The position numbers were made by a program, and so were the translations under genes. The notes beneath the pieces are model-generated. The model had not been told where the DNA came from and searched no databases. It saw only the letters and a list, made by a program, of their open reading frames with translations. Of a DNA stretch of 14,832 bases, positions 1 to 7,303 are shown piece by piece. How positions within the stretch are numbered: the first letter of the stretch is position 1; each line of letters opens with the position of its first letter. The stretch covers positions 1 to 14,832 of the forward strand of contig JADYZA010000184.1 in assembly GCA_020853375.1 (NCBI GenBank). Reading direction: 5' to 3'. Source of the DNA: Verrucomicrobiota bacterium (GTDB lineage Bacteria > Verrucomicrobiota > Kiritimatiellia > Kiritimatiellales > Tichowtungiaceae).

Positions 1-27
1 CAGGTTCGACTCCTGATGGGTGCACCA
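1..27 (+). tRNA. 3' end of a tRNA gene (isotype not determinable)
   Basis: The first 27 bases fit the 3' end of a tRNA. There is a T-arm with CAGG pairing to CCTG around the loop TTCGACT. It is followed by the 7-base 3' acceptor strand TGGGTGC, discriminator A and an encoded CCA at 25-27. The implied 5' acceptor strand would be GCACCCA. The anticodon lies outside the window, so the amino acid cannot be assigned. A hairpin terminator follows directly. Confidence 0.85.
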
Positions 28-36
28 CTCTTTTAC

Positions 37-70
37 ACCGCACTTCCAATGTTTGGAATGTGCGGTTTTT
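37..70 (+). terminator. Rho-independent terminator after the tRNA
   Basis: ACCGCAC-TTCCAA (37-49) pairs with TTGGAA-GTGCGGT (53-66), with a single bulged T at 59 and a 3-base loop TGT. A run of T follows at 66-70. It ends the tRNA transcript and insulates it from the gene at 161. The inner half of the stem is an exact copy of the TTCCAA-N3-TTGGAA dyad repeated through the window. Confidence 0.85.
44..58. repeat. Dyad motif TTCCAA-TGT-TTGGAA (exact copy 1)
   Basis: Exact 6-base arms with a 3-base centre, forming the upper part of the post-tRNA terminator stem. See the finding on the repeated dyad. Confidence 0.8.
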
Positions 71-102
71 CATGTTGTGAAATCCCGAAAAAAGCCTCGA
101 AT

Positions 103-119
103 TTTCCAACCATTGGAAA
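103..119. repeat. Dyad motif TTTCCAA-CCA-TTGGAAA (exact copy 2)
   Basis: The best copy in the window: 7-base perfect arms around CCA. It lies 42 bp upstream of the start of the lolC/E gene, just before the candidate promoter, so it could be an operator or upstream promoter element. It is not followed by a T-run and is unlikely to be a terminator. Confidence 0.8.
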
Positions 120-120
120 C

Positions 121-149
121 TTTGCTTTCGGCGTATGTCTGCGTATGAT
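121..149 (+). promoter_or_regulatory. Candidate promoter for the lol operon
   Basis: TATGAT at 144-149 matches the sigma-70 -10 consensus at five of six positions. A weak TTTGCT lies at 121-126, giving a 17-base spacer. Initiation would fall near 156, leaving only about five bases before the ATG at 161, and no Shine-Dalgarno sequence is visible. The first gene may therefore be translated from a near-leaderless message. The -35 is poor, so activation through the adjacent dyad at 103-119 is possible. Confidence 0.35.
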
Positions 150-160
150 TCGCCGCATTC

Positions 161-1390
161 ATGAAACAGTCATTTTCTTTATTTCTGGCGTTTAAGTATC
201 TGAAACCTAAACGATCGTTTCTTTCGGTTGTCACGCTTTTATCTCTTCTTGGTGTCACGCTTGGTGTCGCCGTGCTGATTGTTGTTCTGTCCGTGATGAC
301 CGGCTTTGACGAAACATGGCGGGAACGGATACTCAGTTTTAACGCGCATGTCAAAGTTTCCGAATATGGCGGTGTCGTGCGGCAACCGGAAAAGATACTC
401 AGTGCGCTGAAGAATGTTAAAGAGGTCACCGGCGCGGCGCCAAATTTGGAAGGGCTTGTTTTTATTCAGGTTGGCGGAAACGCTCAGCCAGCTCAATTGC
501 GCGGGATTGACCCTGAGCTGGAAAAAACGGTTAGTCAGGTTCCGAATCACATGGTCGAAGGACAGTTTTCGGTTGGCTATGGCCAGATTGTAGTCGGGCG
601 GGATCTGGCGTTGCGCTGCGGTTTGCGCTTGGGCGATAAACTGCTGGTCTATTCACCGCAGAATTTTGTCTCCAAGGACGAACTTCGCTTGCCGGAGGAG
701 CTGACGGTTAGCGGAATTTTCGAAGTCGGTATGTATGAGATCGATGCTGGGTATGTGCTGACGTCGCTTCAGACGGCGCGCACTGTTTACAATGTGGAAC
801 AGGGCGTTCACAGTGTGCAAGTGATGACGTCCGATCCCATGTTGGCACCCGCCGCCGCCCGCGATATTCACAAGGCTCTGGGCCCTTACTTTGAAGTGCA
901 GACTTGGATTGATTTGAATCGGCAGCTTTTCACGGCGTTGCAGACCGAGAAGAACATGATGTTTTTTCTGCTGATCTTTATCACCATTGTTGCGGCGTTC
1001 GGAATTACCAATACGCTGATCACACTCACTGTGCAGAAAACCCATGAAATCGGGCTGCTGAAAGCTATCGGATTTTCAAACCGTCGTATCGTCGCGATAT
1101 TTCTCTGGATCGGCGTGGTGCAGGGCGTGATCGGTACTGGAATGGGATTAGGTCTAGGACTGCTGGCGCTTAAATACCGTAATGAACTGCTCAATTTTAT
1201 TTCCACGCAGTTCCGCGTTGATTTGCTACCCAAGGAACTTTATCAGCTCAGTCAGATTCCGTCGCACACGACAGCTCAGGACGTTGTCACCGTTTGCGCG
1301 ACGGTCTTAGTGATTTGCACGCTCGCCGGCCTCGTTCCCGCTTGGCGCGCCGCGCGACTTGAACCTGTGGAGGCGTTACGCAATGAGTGA
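161..1390 (+). CDS. Lipoprotein-releasing ABC transporter permease (LolC/LolE family)
   Basis: A 409-residue inner-membrane permease of the LolC/LolE (FtsX-MacB) family. Its partner is the ATPase encoded immediately downstream, and together they extract outer-membrane lipoproteins from the inner membrane. The N-terminus FKYLKPKRSFLSVVTLLSLLGVTLGVAV is typical of the family. The layout is one N-terminal membrane helix (about residues 20-45), a large periplasmic domain (about 50-260), then three C-terminal helices (about 265-295, 310-340 and 370-395), with the family ending PAWRAARLEPVEALR. The ATG at 161 is chosen because the conserved N-terminus begins there, although there is no ribosome binding site. 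The stop overlaps the start of lolD by 8 bases. Only one permease gene is present here, so it may work as a homodimer or pair with a second permease encoded elsewhere. Which of LolC or LolE it corresponds to cannot be decided from sequence alone. Confidence 0.93.
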   Translation: MKQSFSLFLAFKYLKPKRSFLSVVTLLSLLGVTLGVAVLIVVLSVMTGFDETWRERILSFNAHVKVSEYGGVVRQPEKILSALKNVKEVTGAAPNLEGLVFIQVGGNAQPAQLRGIDPELEKTVSQVPNHMVEGQFSVGYGQIVVGRDLALRCGLRLGDKLLVYSPQNFVSKDELRLPEELTVSGIFEVGMYEIDAGYVLTSLQTARTVYNVEQGVHSVQVMTSDPMLAPAAARDIHKALGPYFEVQTWIDLNRQLFTALQTEKNMMFFLLIFITIVAAFGITNTLITLTVQKTHEIGLLKAIGFSNRRIVAIFLWIGVVQGVIGTGMGLGLGLLALKYRNELLNFISTQFRVDLLPKELYQLSQIPSHTTAQDVVTVCATVLVICTLAGLVPAWRAARLEPVEALRNE

Positions 1391-2057
1391 AACAATTTTG
1401 AGAGCGGAAGAGGTTCATAAAACCTATCACATCGGAAAACGCGCGGTGGAGGTTTTGCACGGCGTGTCGCTGACGATTAATCGCGGCGAGACCATTTCGA
1501 TTATGGGAGCCAGCGGTGCGGGCAAAAGCACCCTGATGCATATTCTCGGCGGGCTGGATCATCCGGACTCAGGCGATGTTTTTTTTGAGGAAACGAGCCT
1601 TGGTAAAATGAATTCAGCGAAACGCTCTGCGTTCCGCGCAAAGCGGTGCGGCTTTATTTTTCAAGGTTACCATCTGCTTCCGGAGCTGGATGTGCGCCAG
1701 AATGTGATTTTACCGTCGATGGCATCGGGAAACGGGCGTGATGTAAAAGCTCGCGCCGAAGAGCTTCTTGAAAAAGTCGGGCTGACTGGACGGATGGATC
1801 ATCGTCCAATGGAGCTTTCCGGCGGCGAACAGCAACGGGTGGCGATTGCTCGGGCTTTAATGAACAATCCTGACCTGATTTTGGCGGACGAACCGACCGG
1901 TAATCTGGACTCGCATACCGGTGAAAATATATTGAACAACCTCTTTGATTTAGCGCAATCTGCGAAGCGCACGTTGATTATTGTTACGCACAATGAAGCG
2001 GTTGCGAAGCGTTGTCAGCGTGAATTAATTTTGAAAGATGGGAAACTTGAAGAGTAG
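1383..2057 (+). CDS. lolD: Lipoprotein-releasing ABC transporter ATPase LolD
   Basis: A 224-residue ABC ATPase that powers lipoprotein release together with the preceding permease. All nucleotide-binding motifs are visible: Walker A GASGAGKST (residues 42-50), Q-loop FQGYHLLPEL (93-102), signature LSGGEQQR (145-152), Walker B with D-loop ILADEPTGNLD (166-176), and the switch histidine in VTHN (201-204). The ATG at 1383 is chosen over the in-frame upstream ATG at 1359. It has a GGAGG at 1369-1373 with good spacing, and the protein then starts like other LolD proteins (MSETILRAEEVHKTY). The start overlaps the end of the permease gene, indicating translational coupling. LolD and MacB ATPases are similar, but the LolC/E-type partner supports LolD. 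Confidence 0.94.
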   Translation: MSETILRAEEVHKTYHIGKRAVEVLHGVSLTINRGETISIMGASGAGKSTLMHILGGLDHPDSGDVFFEETSLGKMNSAKRSAFRAKRCGFIFQGYHLLPELDVRQNVILPSMASGNGRDVKARAEELLEKVGLTGRMDHRPMELSGGEQQRVAIARALMNNPDLILADEPTGNLDSHTGENILNNLFDLAQSAKRTLIIVTHNEAVAKRCQRELILKDGKLEE

Positions 2058-2071
2058 AGGAATGCAGGATC

Positions 2072-2941
2072 ATGAAAATTTATTTAAACGGTAAGCTGGT
2101 TGACGAGAAGGATGCGGTTGTTTCAGTTTTTGACCACGGTCTGCTGTACGGCGACGGCGTTTTCGAAGGAACCCGAGTTTATAACGGGCGCGTTGCGTTT
2201 CTCGACGAACATATGGATCGTTTGCTCGATTCAGCCAAAGTGATTGCGCTGGATGTTGGCATGACCAAAGAAGAGCTGAAAAAGGCAACCATCGAAACCT
2301 GCAAAGCCAACGGCATCAAAAACGGCTACATGCGGCATGTTGTTACGCGCGGAGTCGGTTCGCTGGGCCTGAATCCTTTTCAGTGTAAAAAGGCGCAGGT
2401 CATCATTATCGCCGCAGATATTCAGCTTTATCCGGCAGAGCTTTATGAAACGGGCATGAAGATCATCACCGCCGGCACCATCCGGAACATGTCAGAAGCG
2501 GTCAATCCGCGTGTGAAGAGCCTGAATTATCTCAACAACATTATGGCCAAGATCGAAGCGATCAACGCCGGTGTGCTGGAGTGTCTCATGCTCAACGCGC
2601 AGGGCTTTATTGCGGAAGCTTCCGGCGACAACGTTTTCGCCATCAAAGGCAATAAGCTGATGACGCCGCCCACTTGGTGCGGCGCGTTGGAAGGCGTCAC
2701 GCGCGACAAGGTCATGCAACTGGGCCGCGAACTGGGCATGGACGTTCAGGAAACCGTTATGACCCGTTATGAACTCTGGACGGCCGACGAGGTTTTCCTG
2801 ACCGGGACGGCGGCGGAGGTCATTGCGGTCGTTGAACTCGACAGGCGCCCGATCGGTACCGGCAAGCCTGGCCCGGCCACGAATAAGCTGATCAAAGCCT
2901 ACCGTGATTTCGTCAACAGCAACGGCACATTGATTGAATAA
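2072..2941 (+). CDS. ilvE: Branched-chain amino acid aminotransferase (class IV, PLP)
   Basis: A 289-residue fold-type IV aminotransferase. It transfers amino groups between glutamate and the 2-oxo acids of leucine, isoleucine and valine, in the last step of their synthesis. Family features include the opening IYLNGKLV, SVFDHGLLYGDGVFEG (residues 18-33), the PLP-binding lysine at about 149 in NPRVKSLNYL, EASGDNVF (182-189), and the phosphate-loop region FLTGTAAEV (242-250). Length and motifs match the bacterial and archaeal IlvE group that begins with a YLNG segment. D-amino-acid aminotransferase and aminodeoxychorismate lyase share the fold, but this motif set favours IlvE. The gene follows lolD by 14 bases, with a purine-rich AGAGGA upstream of the ATG. 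No other branched-chain pathway gene is adjacent. Confidence 0.88.
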   Translation: MKIYLNGKLVDEKDAVVSVFDHGLLYGDGVFEGTRVYNGRVAFLDEHMDRLLDSAKVIALDVGMTKEELKKATIETCKANGIKNGYMRHVVTRGVGSLGLNPFQCKKAQVIIIAADIQLYPAELYETGMKIITAGTIRNMSEAVNPRVKSLNYLNNIMAKIEAINAGVLECLMLNAQGFIAEASGDNVFAIKGNKLMTPPTWCGALEGVTRDKVMQLGRELGMDVQETVMTRYELWTADEVFLTGTAAEVIAVVELDRRPIGTGKPGPATNKLIKAYRDFVNSNGTLIE

Positions 2942-2953
2942 AGGGAACTCCCT

Positions 2954-3460
2954 GTGAAGTGTGATCTATGCGATAAAGAAGCTGTTGTGCATCTGACCCA
3001 AGTGGTCAACGGAGAGATGAAAGAAATCCATCTCTGCGAGGAACATGCTGTCGCCCAAGGGATTGATCTAAACAGCCCGATTTCCATTACGGATATTTTG
3101 ATGGGACTGAATGGACCCCAGAAAAACTTCGCCAACGAATTGAGTCTGGCCTGTCCCCGTTGCGGCATGACACGCGAGGAGTTCCGGAAAACCGGACGCC
3201 TCGGTTGTCCGGACTGCTATAAAACCTTTATGGCCGAGCTGACCATGGCAATCAAAGCCATGCACCAGAGCGGACAGCATCTCGGAAAAATTCCGGAGCG
3301 AGAAGGGGTGCAGACCCGGATGAAATCGAAAGTCGCCCGTCTGCACAAGGATCTCGAAGCGGCTATCGCCCGTGAGGATTTTGAAAAGGCGGCCAAACTT
3401 CGCGACCAGATCAAAAAATGCCGCGAAGAAGGCGCTCAGGATGACGGGGGTGCGAAATGA
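2954..3460 (+). CDS. mcsA: McsA-like zinc-finger protein, activator of McsB
   Basis: A 168-residue protein with two zinc-binding clusters and a C-terminal UVR motif, the architecture of McsA. Cluster one is C3-x2-C6 with C28-x2-H31, and cluster two is C67-x2-C70 with C85-x2-C88. The UVR helix hairpin spans about residues 125-157 (LHKDLEAAIAREDFEKAAKLRDQI). In Firmicutes, McsA activates the protein arginine kinase McsB, which marks proteins for ClpC-ClpP degradation. The start is GTG at 2954 with an AAGGG just upstream. Any later start would remove the first CxxC. The stop overlaps the mcsB start in ATGA. There is no ctsR or clpC in the window, unlike the Bacillus ctsR-mcsA-mcsB-clpC operon. 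Confidence 0.87.
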   Translation: MKCDLCDKEAVVHLTQVVNGEMKEIHLCEEHAVAQGIDLNSPISITDILMGLNGPQKNFANELSLACPRCGMTREEFRKTGRLGCPDCYKTFMAELTMAIKAMHQSGQHLGKIPEREGVQTRMKSKVARLHKDLEAAIAREDFEKAAKLRDQIKKCREEGAQDDGGAK

Positions 3461-4506
3461 CTCTCGACGGACTATTGCAACGGCATGGCGGCTGGCTTGA
3501 GTCCGGTCCCGCAGAGGGGCCGGTTATCAGTAGTCGTGTCCGCCTCGCTCGGAATCTCCGCGACACCACGTTTCCCGGTTGGGCTTCCAAAGAAGTTCGC
3601 AACCGTGTCTGGAATGAAGTGGTGCTGGCTTTTGACCGCGTGCCGGAAAACGGCAGCTTCTTGCGTTGGCGGATGGATGAACTGAGCGCGCTCGACCGAG
3701 ACCTGCTTTTTGAACGCCACCTCATCAGTCGTGAGCTGGCGGAGCGTCAGGCTGGCAGCGGCGTTTTTGTAAACGAAGACGAATGTCGCGCCGTCATGGT
3801 CAACGAAGAGGATCACATCCGGCTTCAGTCTCTGCAACCAGGATTAAACCTGCAGAAAGCATGGGAGGTTGCGGACGCGCTGGACAACGCTCTTGAGCAG
3901 GGGCTTTCCTACGCTTTTTCCAGCAAGCTCGGCTATCTCACGGCTTGTCCGTCGAATGTTGGAACCGGACTGCGTGCCAGCGTAATGCTTCACTTGCCGG
4001 GGCTGGTGCTAACCGAAGAAATCAAGCCGGTCATCAACGCCGTTTCAAAAATCGGCCTTGCCGTACGCGGACTGTGGGGCGAGGGCTCCGAAGCCTCCGG
4101 ACATATGTTTCAAATTTCGAATCAGATCACGCTCGGGAAGCCCGAATTGGAAATCATCGCCAACCTCGAACAAATCGTTCTTGAAGTCATTGAACACGAA
4201 AAAAACGCCCGCCTGCGATTGATGGAAAAACAGGAAATCCGTGTGCGGGACCATGTGGGGCGAGCCTACGGCATTTTGTCCAACGCCGCGCTGATGACAA
4301 CCGGCGAAGCGCTGGATCTTCTTTCCGCTTTGCGGATGGGAACGGATATTGGCCTGCTTCCCGGCATGGCCCGTCGTGACATCGACCGCCTTTTCATCCG
4401 GATTCATCCAGCGCATCTGCAGAAAGAAGCCGGTGAAGTGCTGACTTCGGAAGAACGCGACATCAAACGGGCGTTGCTCATCCGCAAATTTCTGGAAGCC
4501 AAATGA
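3457..4506 (+). CDS. mcsB: Protein arginine kinase McsB
   Basis: A 349-residue member of the phosphagen kinase fold, which in McsB transfers phosphate from ATP to arginine side chains of proteins. Visible motifs are SSRVRLARN (residues 25-33, nucleotide phosphate binding), the acidic NEEDH segment (116-120), CPSNVGTGLRASV (164-176) with the active-site cysteine, and a conserved C-terminal regulatory region. The length matches bacterial McsB rather than larger animal arginine kinases. The gene starts inside the mcsA stop (ATGA) and ends in the trpA start (ATGA), so the three are tightly coupled. The McsA partner alongside makes the assignment secure. Target proteins and the degrading protease cannot be deduced here. 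Confidence 0.92.
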   Translation: MTLDGLLQRHGGWLESGPAEGPVISSRVRLARNLRDTTFPGWASKEVRNRVWNEVVLAFDRVPENGSFLRWRMDELSALDRDLLFERHLISRELAERQAGSGVFVNEDECRAVMVNEEDHIRLQSLQPGLNLQKAWEVADALDNALEQGLSYAFSSKLGYLTACPSNVGTGLRASVMLHLPGLVLTEEIKPVINAVSKIGLAVRGLWGEGSEASGHMFQISNQITLGKPELEIIANLEQIVLEVIEHEKNARLRLMEKQEIRVRDHVGRAYGILSNAALMTTGEALDLLSALRMGTDIGLLPGMARRDIDRLFIRIHPAHLQKEAGEVLTSEERDIKRALLIRKFLEAK

Positions 4507-5309
4507 AAAAAACGCGCGTTGATCAAAAGTTTTCCACCCTTCGGAAACAGGGCAAAAAAGGATTTATCGCCTACATCGGCGCGGGTGATCCGTCGCTTGC
4601 CGACACCGTGGACATCGTCCTGCGACTCGAAGATTCTGGAGTCGATCTTGTTGAACTAGGCTTGCCGTTTTCAGACCCGCTGGCCGACGGGCGGGTCAAT
4701 CAGGATTCCGCTATTAGGGCGTTAACCGCCGGAGCCACCTTTGACGGCGTGATGGACATGGTTTCCAAAATTCGCGAGCGCTCTCAGATTCCGATGATTT
4801 TCTACGCCTACCTCAACACACTCTATGCCCGTGGATTTGAAAAAGCGATGAACGAGGCCGCGTCTGCCGGCATCGACGGCTTCCTCATTCTCGACATGCC
4901 GCGCGAAGAAGCCGGGCCGTACAAAAAATTTATTTCCGCCGCCAGCCTGAACAGCATTTCGCTGATCACTCCGACCACGCCGGACGAACGGATCAAACAG
5001 ATCGTCAAAGACGCCAACGGCTTTGTCTATTGCGTATCCCGCGAAGGTGTCACCGGCGTGCGCGACTCCATCGCCGAAGGCGCGCGTGGACTCGTTGCGA
5101 AAATTCAGATGCACACCAAGTTGCCGGTCGCTCTCGGCTTTGGAATCGGCACGCCGCAACAAGCCGCTGAAGCCGCTTCATTCGCCGATGCCGTCGTTGT
5201 CGGCAGCGCTATCGTCAACAAATTCCACAACAACCCGCATACACCCGAAGGCCGTGCCGATGCCGCTGCCTTCGTCGCCGAAATGGTCAAAGCAGTTCAG
5301 GAGATTTAA
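4503..5309 (+). CDS. trpA: Tryptophan synthase alpha chain
   Basis: A 268-residue TIM-barrel enzyme that cleaves indole-3-glycerol phosphate to indole and glyceraldehyde 3-phosphate, passing the indole to TrpB. The catalytic residues are present: E51 in DLVELGLPFSDP and D62 in PLADG, equivalent to Glu49 and Asp60 of the Salmonella enzyme. The loop VYCVSREGVTGVR and the phosphate-binding GFGIGTPQQ and VVVGSAIV segments are also intact. At residue 64 the usual proline of ADGPV is an arginine (ADGRVNQ). The start codon overlaps the mcsB stop in ATGA. There is no trpB or other trp gene in the window, so the pathway is scattered or the remaining genes lie elsewhere. Confidence 0.94.
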   Translation: MKKTRVDQKFSTLRKQGKKGFIAYIGAGDPSLADTVDIVLRLEDSGVDLVELGLPFSDPLADGRVNQDSAIRALTAGATFDGVMDMVSKIRERSQIPMIFYAYLNTLYARGFEKAMNEAASAGIDGFLILDMPREEAGPYKKFISAASLNSISLITPTTPDERIKQIVKDANGFVYCVSREGVTGVRDSIAEGARGLVAKIQMHTKLPVALGFGIGTPQQAAEAASFADAVVVGSAIVNKFHNNPHTPEGRADAAAFVAEMVKAVQEI

Positions 5310-5311
5310 TT

Positions 5312-6394
5312 ATGACCGGACGTTATGCAGTGATTATGGCGGGCGGGAAGGGCGAGAGATTTTGGCCGCTGAGTACGTCGAGACATCCAAAGCAGCTTCT
5401 CGCTCTGGTTGGCGATAAGGCTTTGATCGCACAGGCGGTGGATCGGCTCGAAGGGCTGATTGCTCCAGAAAATGATTTTGTGGTGACGAATGCCGATTTG
5501 GTTGATGCGACGCGCGAAGCCGCACCGATGCTTCCGCCGGAAAATATTGTCGGTGAACCGATTGGCCGCGATACGGCGGCGGCGGTGGCTTGCGGTGGGG
5601 CGCTGGTCGGCGCGCGTGATCCGAATGCGGTTTTTGCTGTGCTGACAGCTGACCAAGTGATGGGCGATCTGGATGTTTTTAAAGCGACGTTGCGCGGCGG
5701 CATGGATTTGGCGGAGAAGAATGAAATTCTGGTGACGATTGGTATTCAGCCGACGTTTCCGAGCACCGGGTTCGGCTACATTGAGTCCGGCGCGGATTTT
5801 GCCAAGGCCGAAGGTGTTCAGTTCAAAAAGGCGGTACGGTTTGTCGAGAAGCCGGCTTTGCCGAAGGCTCAGGAGTATATGGCCTGCGGGAAGTTTTTCT
5901 GGAACTCAGGCATGTTTATCTGGTCGGTTCCAACTCTTGGAAAAGCTTTTGCGGCGCACTGCCCGGTGATGAAAACGCTGATGGACGAGCTGACGGCATA
6001 CGCGAAGCGCGGCGAAATTTTCCAGGGTTTGGAAAAAATCTATCCAACCCTCGGAAAAATCTCGGTGGACTATGCTTTGATGGAGAAGGCGGACAATATC
6101 GTGATGGCCTGCGGAACATTCTCGTGGGACGATGTCGGTTCGTGGCCTGCGCTGGAAAGCCATTTTGCGAAGGATTCCGGCGGCAATACGCTGATTGGGA
6201 ACTGTCAGCAGATTGATTCCAGAAATAACATCATCTACTCGAAAGACCGCCTGACGGCGGTGATCGGCGCGGAGAATCTTGTTGTGGTTCAGGCGGAAGG
6301 TGTGACACTGGTTTGTCCGAAAGACCGCGCGCAGGATATTAAGAAGATGGTGACGGCTTTGCGCGAAAAAGGATCTTTTGACGATCTGCTTTAA
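5312..6394 (+). CDS. manC: Mannose-1-phosphate guanylyltransferase
   Basis: A 360-residue nucleotidyltransferase making GDP-mannose from mannose-1-phosphate and GTP, a precursor for surface polysaccharides. The signature loop is AGGKGERFWPLSTSRHPKQLL (from residue 10), followed by VLTADQVM, GFGYIES, FVEKP, FFWNSGMFIW and FSWDDVGSW, all characteristic of the GMP-type enzyme. The length corresponds to the stand-alone transferase without a fused phosphomannose isomerase domain. GGAG at the end of trpA serves as ribosome binding site for the ATG two bases after the trpA stop. The coding sequence contains one exact and one near copy of the TTCCAA-N3-TTGGAA dyad. Confidence 0.9.
   Translation: MTGRYAVIMAGGKGERFWPLSTSRHPKQLLALVGDKALIAQAVDRLEGLIAPENDFVVTNADLVDATREAAPMLPPENIVGEPIGRDTAAAVACGGALVGARDPNAVFAVLTADQVMGDLDVFKATLRGGMDLAEKNEILVTIGIQPTFPSTGFGYIESGADFAKAEGVQFKKAVRFVEKPALPKAQEYMACGKFFWNSGMFIWSVPTLGKAFAAHCPVMKTLMDELTAYAKRGEIFQGLEKIYPTLGKISVDYALMEKADNIVMACGTFSWDDVGSWPALESHFAKDSGGNTLIGNCQQIDSRNNIIYSKDRLTAVIGAENLVVVQAEGVTLVCPKDRAQDIKKMVTALREKGSFDDLL
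5928..5942. repeat. Dyad motif TTCCAA-CTC-TTGGAA (exact copy 3, in manC)
   Basis: Exact copy inside the manC coding region, read there as part of V-P-T-L-G-K. Confidence 0.75.
6020..6034. repeat. Dyad motif, one mismatch (TTCCAG-GGT-TTGGAA, in manC)
   Basis: One mismatch to the dyad in the left arm. The flanks extend symmetrically as TTTTCC and GGAAAA. It is read as F-Q-G-L-E, a different frame from the copy at 5928. Confidence 0.55.
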
Positions 6395-6407
6395 CCGGGA
6401 GGAAACT

Positions 6408-6890
6408 ATGGATGCGTGGCTAGGTCAGGTTTATGATCTGTTACTGTATGTTTTCGGCCGGGCGACTTCTGAAGAAACCGGTGTGCTGGTTGGGCTTTGC
6501 ATTCTGTTGGGCGCGTTGGCGCTGAGCCGAGTCGGCACGTCGCTGGGCGCGCTCGGGGCTTTTTACACCACGGGCGTGCTGCTGTTGCCGGTCGGTCTTT
6601 TACTTGTTTTTGCGGCCATGGCGGTTCCTTCGCTGTTCGGATTCTACGATTGCTGGATGCCGCTGACCGCGGCTGTTATCGCGTTGCTGGTGCTGGTGCT
6701 GCCGCTGACGGTGCTTTTTCAGAAGGGCGGGTATGTCGCCGCGCTGATTGCATGGACGGTTGCTTTGCTGATCGTTGGGGCGGTTTTGACGCTGGAGCCA
6801 ATGGCGATGCATAAAATTGATAAAGGCGTTCAGAAATTTCATGAAATCGAAAAACACCGCAACTTGATTGATGATGGGATGATTAAATGA
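6408..6890 (+). CDS. Small four-helix membrane protein of unknown function
   Basis: I do not recognise the family. The 160-residue product is strongly hydrophobic, with four probable membrane helices (about residues 23-41, 52-77, 84-104 and 108-128). A charged C-terminal tail follows (from about 135, HKIDKGVQKFHEIEKHRN). There is no cleavable signal and no catalytic motif. The ATG at 6408 is chosen because GGGAGGAA sits at 6397-6404. An upstream in-frame ATG at 6378 would overlap manC and has no such site. The gene lies 13 bases after manC and overlaps ruvX by four bases (ATGA), so it is co-transcribed with them. This link says little about function. Confidence 0.75.
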   Translation: MDAWLGQVYDLLLYVFGRATSEETGVLVGLCILLGALALSRVGTSLGALGAFYTTGVLLLPVGLLLVFAAMAVPSLFGFYDCWMPLTAAVIALLVLVLPLTVLFQKGGYVAALIAWTVALLIVGAVLTLEPMAMHKIDKGVQKFHEIEKHRNLIDDGMIK

Positions 6891-7297
6891 TGGGACGCGT
6901 GCTGGGCATTGATCATGGCGATGTGCGGATTGGAATCGCGCTCAGCGATCCGACCCAGTTTCTGGCATCGTCGCTGTGTGTGCTCGATAGTACGAACGCC
7001 GGACTGGATCAAATTGTGGCGTTGATTGCCGAACATGAGGTGGTGAAGATTGTGGTCGGTCTGCCGCGTAATATGGACGGTTCGTACGGTTCAGCGACGG
7101 AAAAGGTTAGAAAGTTTATTGAAAAGCTAAAGGCGAAAACCGATGTTCCGGTGTTTGAGTGGGATGAGCGGATGAGCACTGTCAGTGCGCATAATGCGTT
7201 GCGCGAGGCCGGACTTGACGGTAAACGGCGTAAGGGTGTTGTGGACAAGGTGGCGGCGCAGATCATCCTGCAGAATTATCTCGATGCGCAGATTTAA
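6887..7297 (+). CDS. ruvX: RuvX/YqgF-type Holliday junction resolvase or rRNA maturation nuclease
   Basis: A 136-residue RNase H-fold protein of the YqgF/RuvX family, proposed to resolve Holliday junctions and implicated in 16S rRNA 5'-end processing. Diagnostic motifs are LGIDHGDVRIGIALSDP (from residue 6, catalytic D9), IVVGLPRNMDGSYG (56-68), the active-site region EWDERMST (91-98), and the C-terminal VDKVAAQIILQNYL (119-132) with the last catalytic aspartate D120. The length is normal. The ATG at 6887 overlaps the preceding stop codon, and a second ATG follows immediately, so the exact start is uncertain by one residue. It appears to be the last gene of the rightward run that began at 161. 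Confidence 0.9.
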   Translation: MMGRVLGIDHGDVRIGIALSDPTQFLASSLCVLDSTNAGLDQIVALIAEHEVVKIVVGLPRNMDGSYGSATEKVRKFIEKLKAKTDVPVFEWDERMSTVSAHNALREAGLDGKRRKGVVDKVAAQIILQNYLDAQI

Positions 7298-7303
7298 AGA
7301 GGG

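Noticed and set aside
1359..1382. Earlier in-frame ATG for lolD
   Set aside because: It has no ribosome binding site in front, while GGAGG is well placed for 1383, where the family N-terminus begins.
4532..4546. Dyad-like TTCCAC-CCT-TCGGAA at the start of trpA, and a similar two-mismatch site near 6042-6056
   Set aside because: Two mismatches each. They may be relics, but including them would weaken the definition of the motif.
4722..5162. Minus-strand open frame (146 codons) opposite trpA, and similar shadows elsewhere
   Set aside because: They overlap well-conserved genes on the other strand, have no recognisable domains and are explained by GC-rich codon usage.
6378..6407. Earlier in-frame ATG for the four-helix membrane protein
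   Set aside because: It falls inside the manC end, and the GGGAGGAA at 6397-6404 points to the ATG at 6408.
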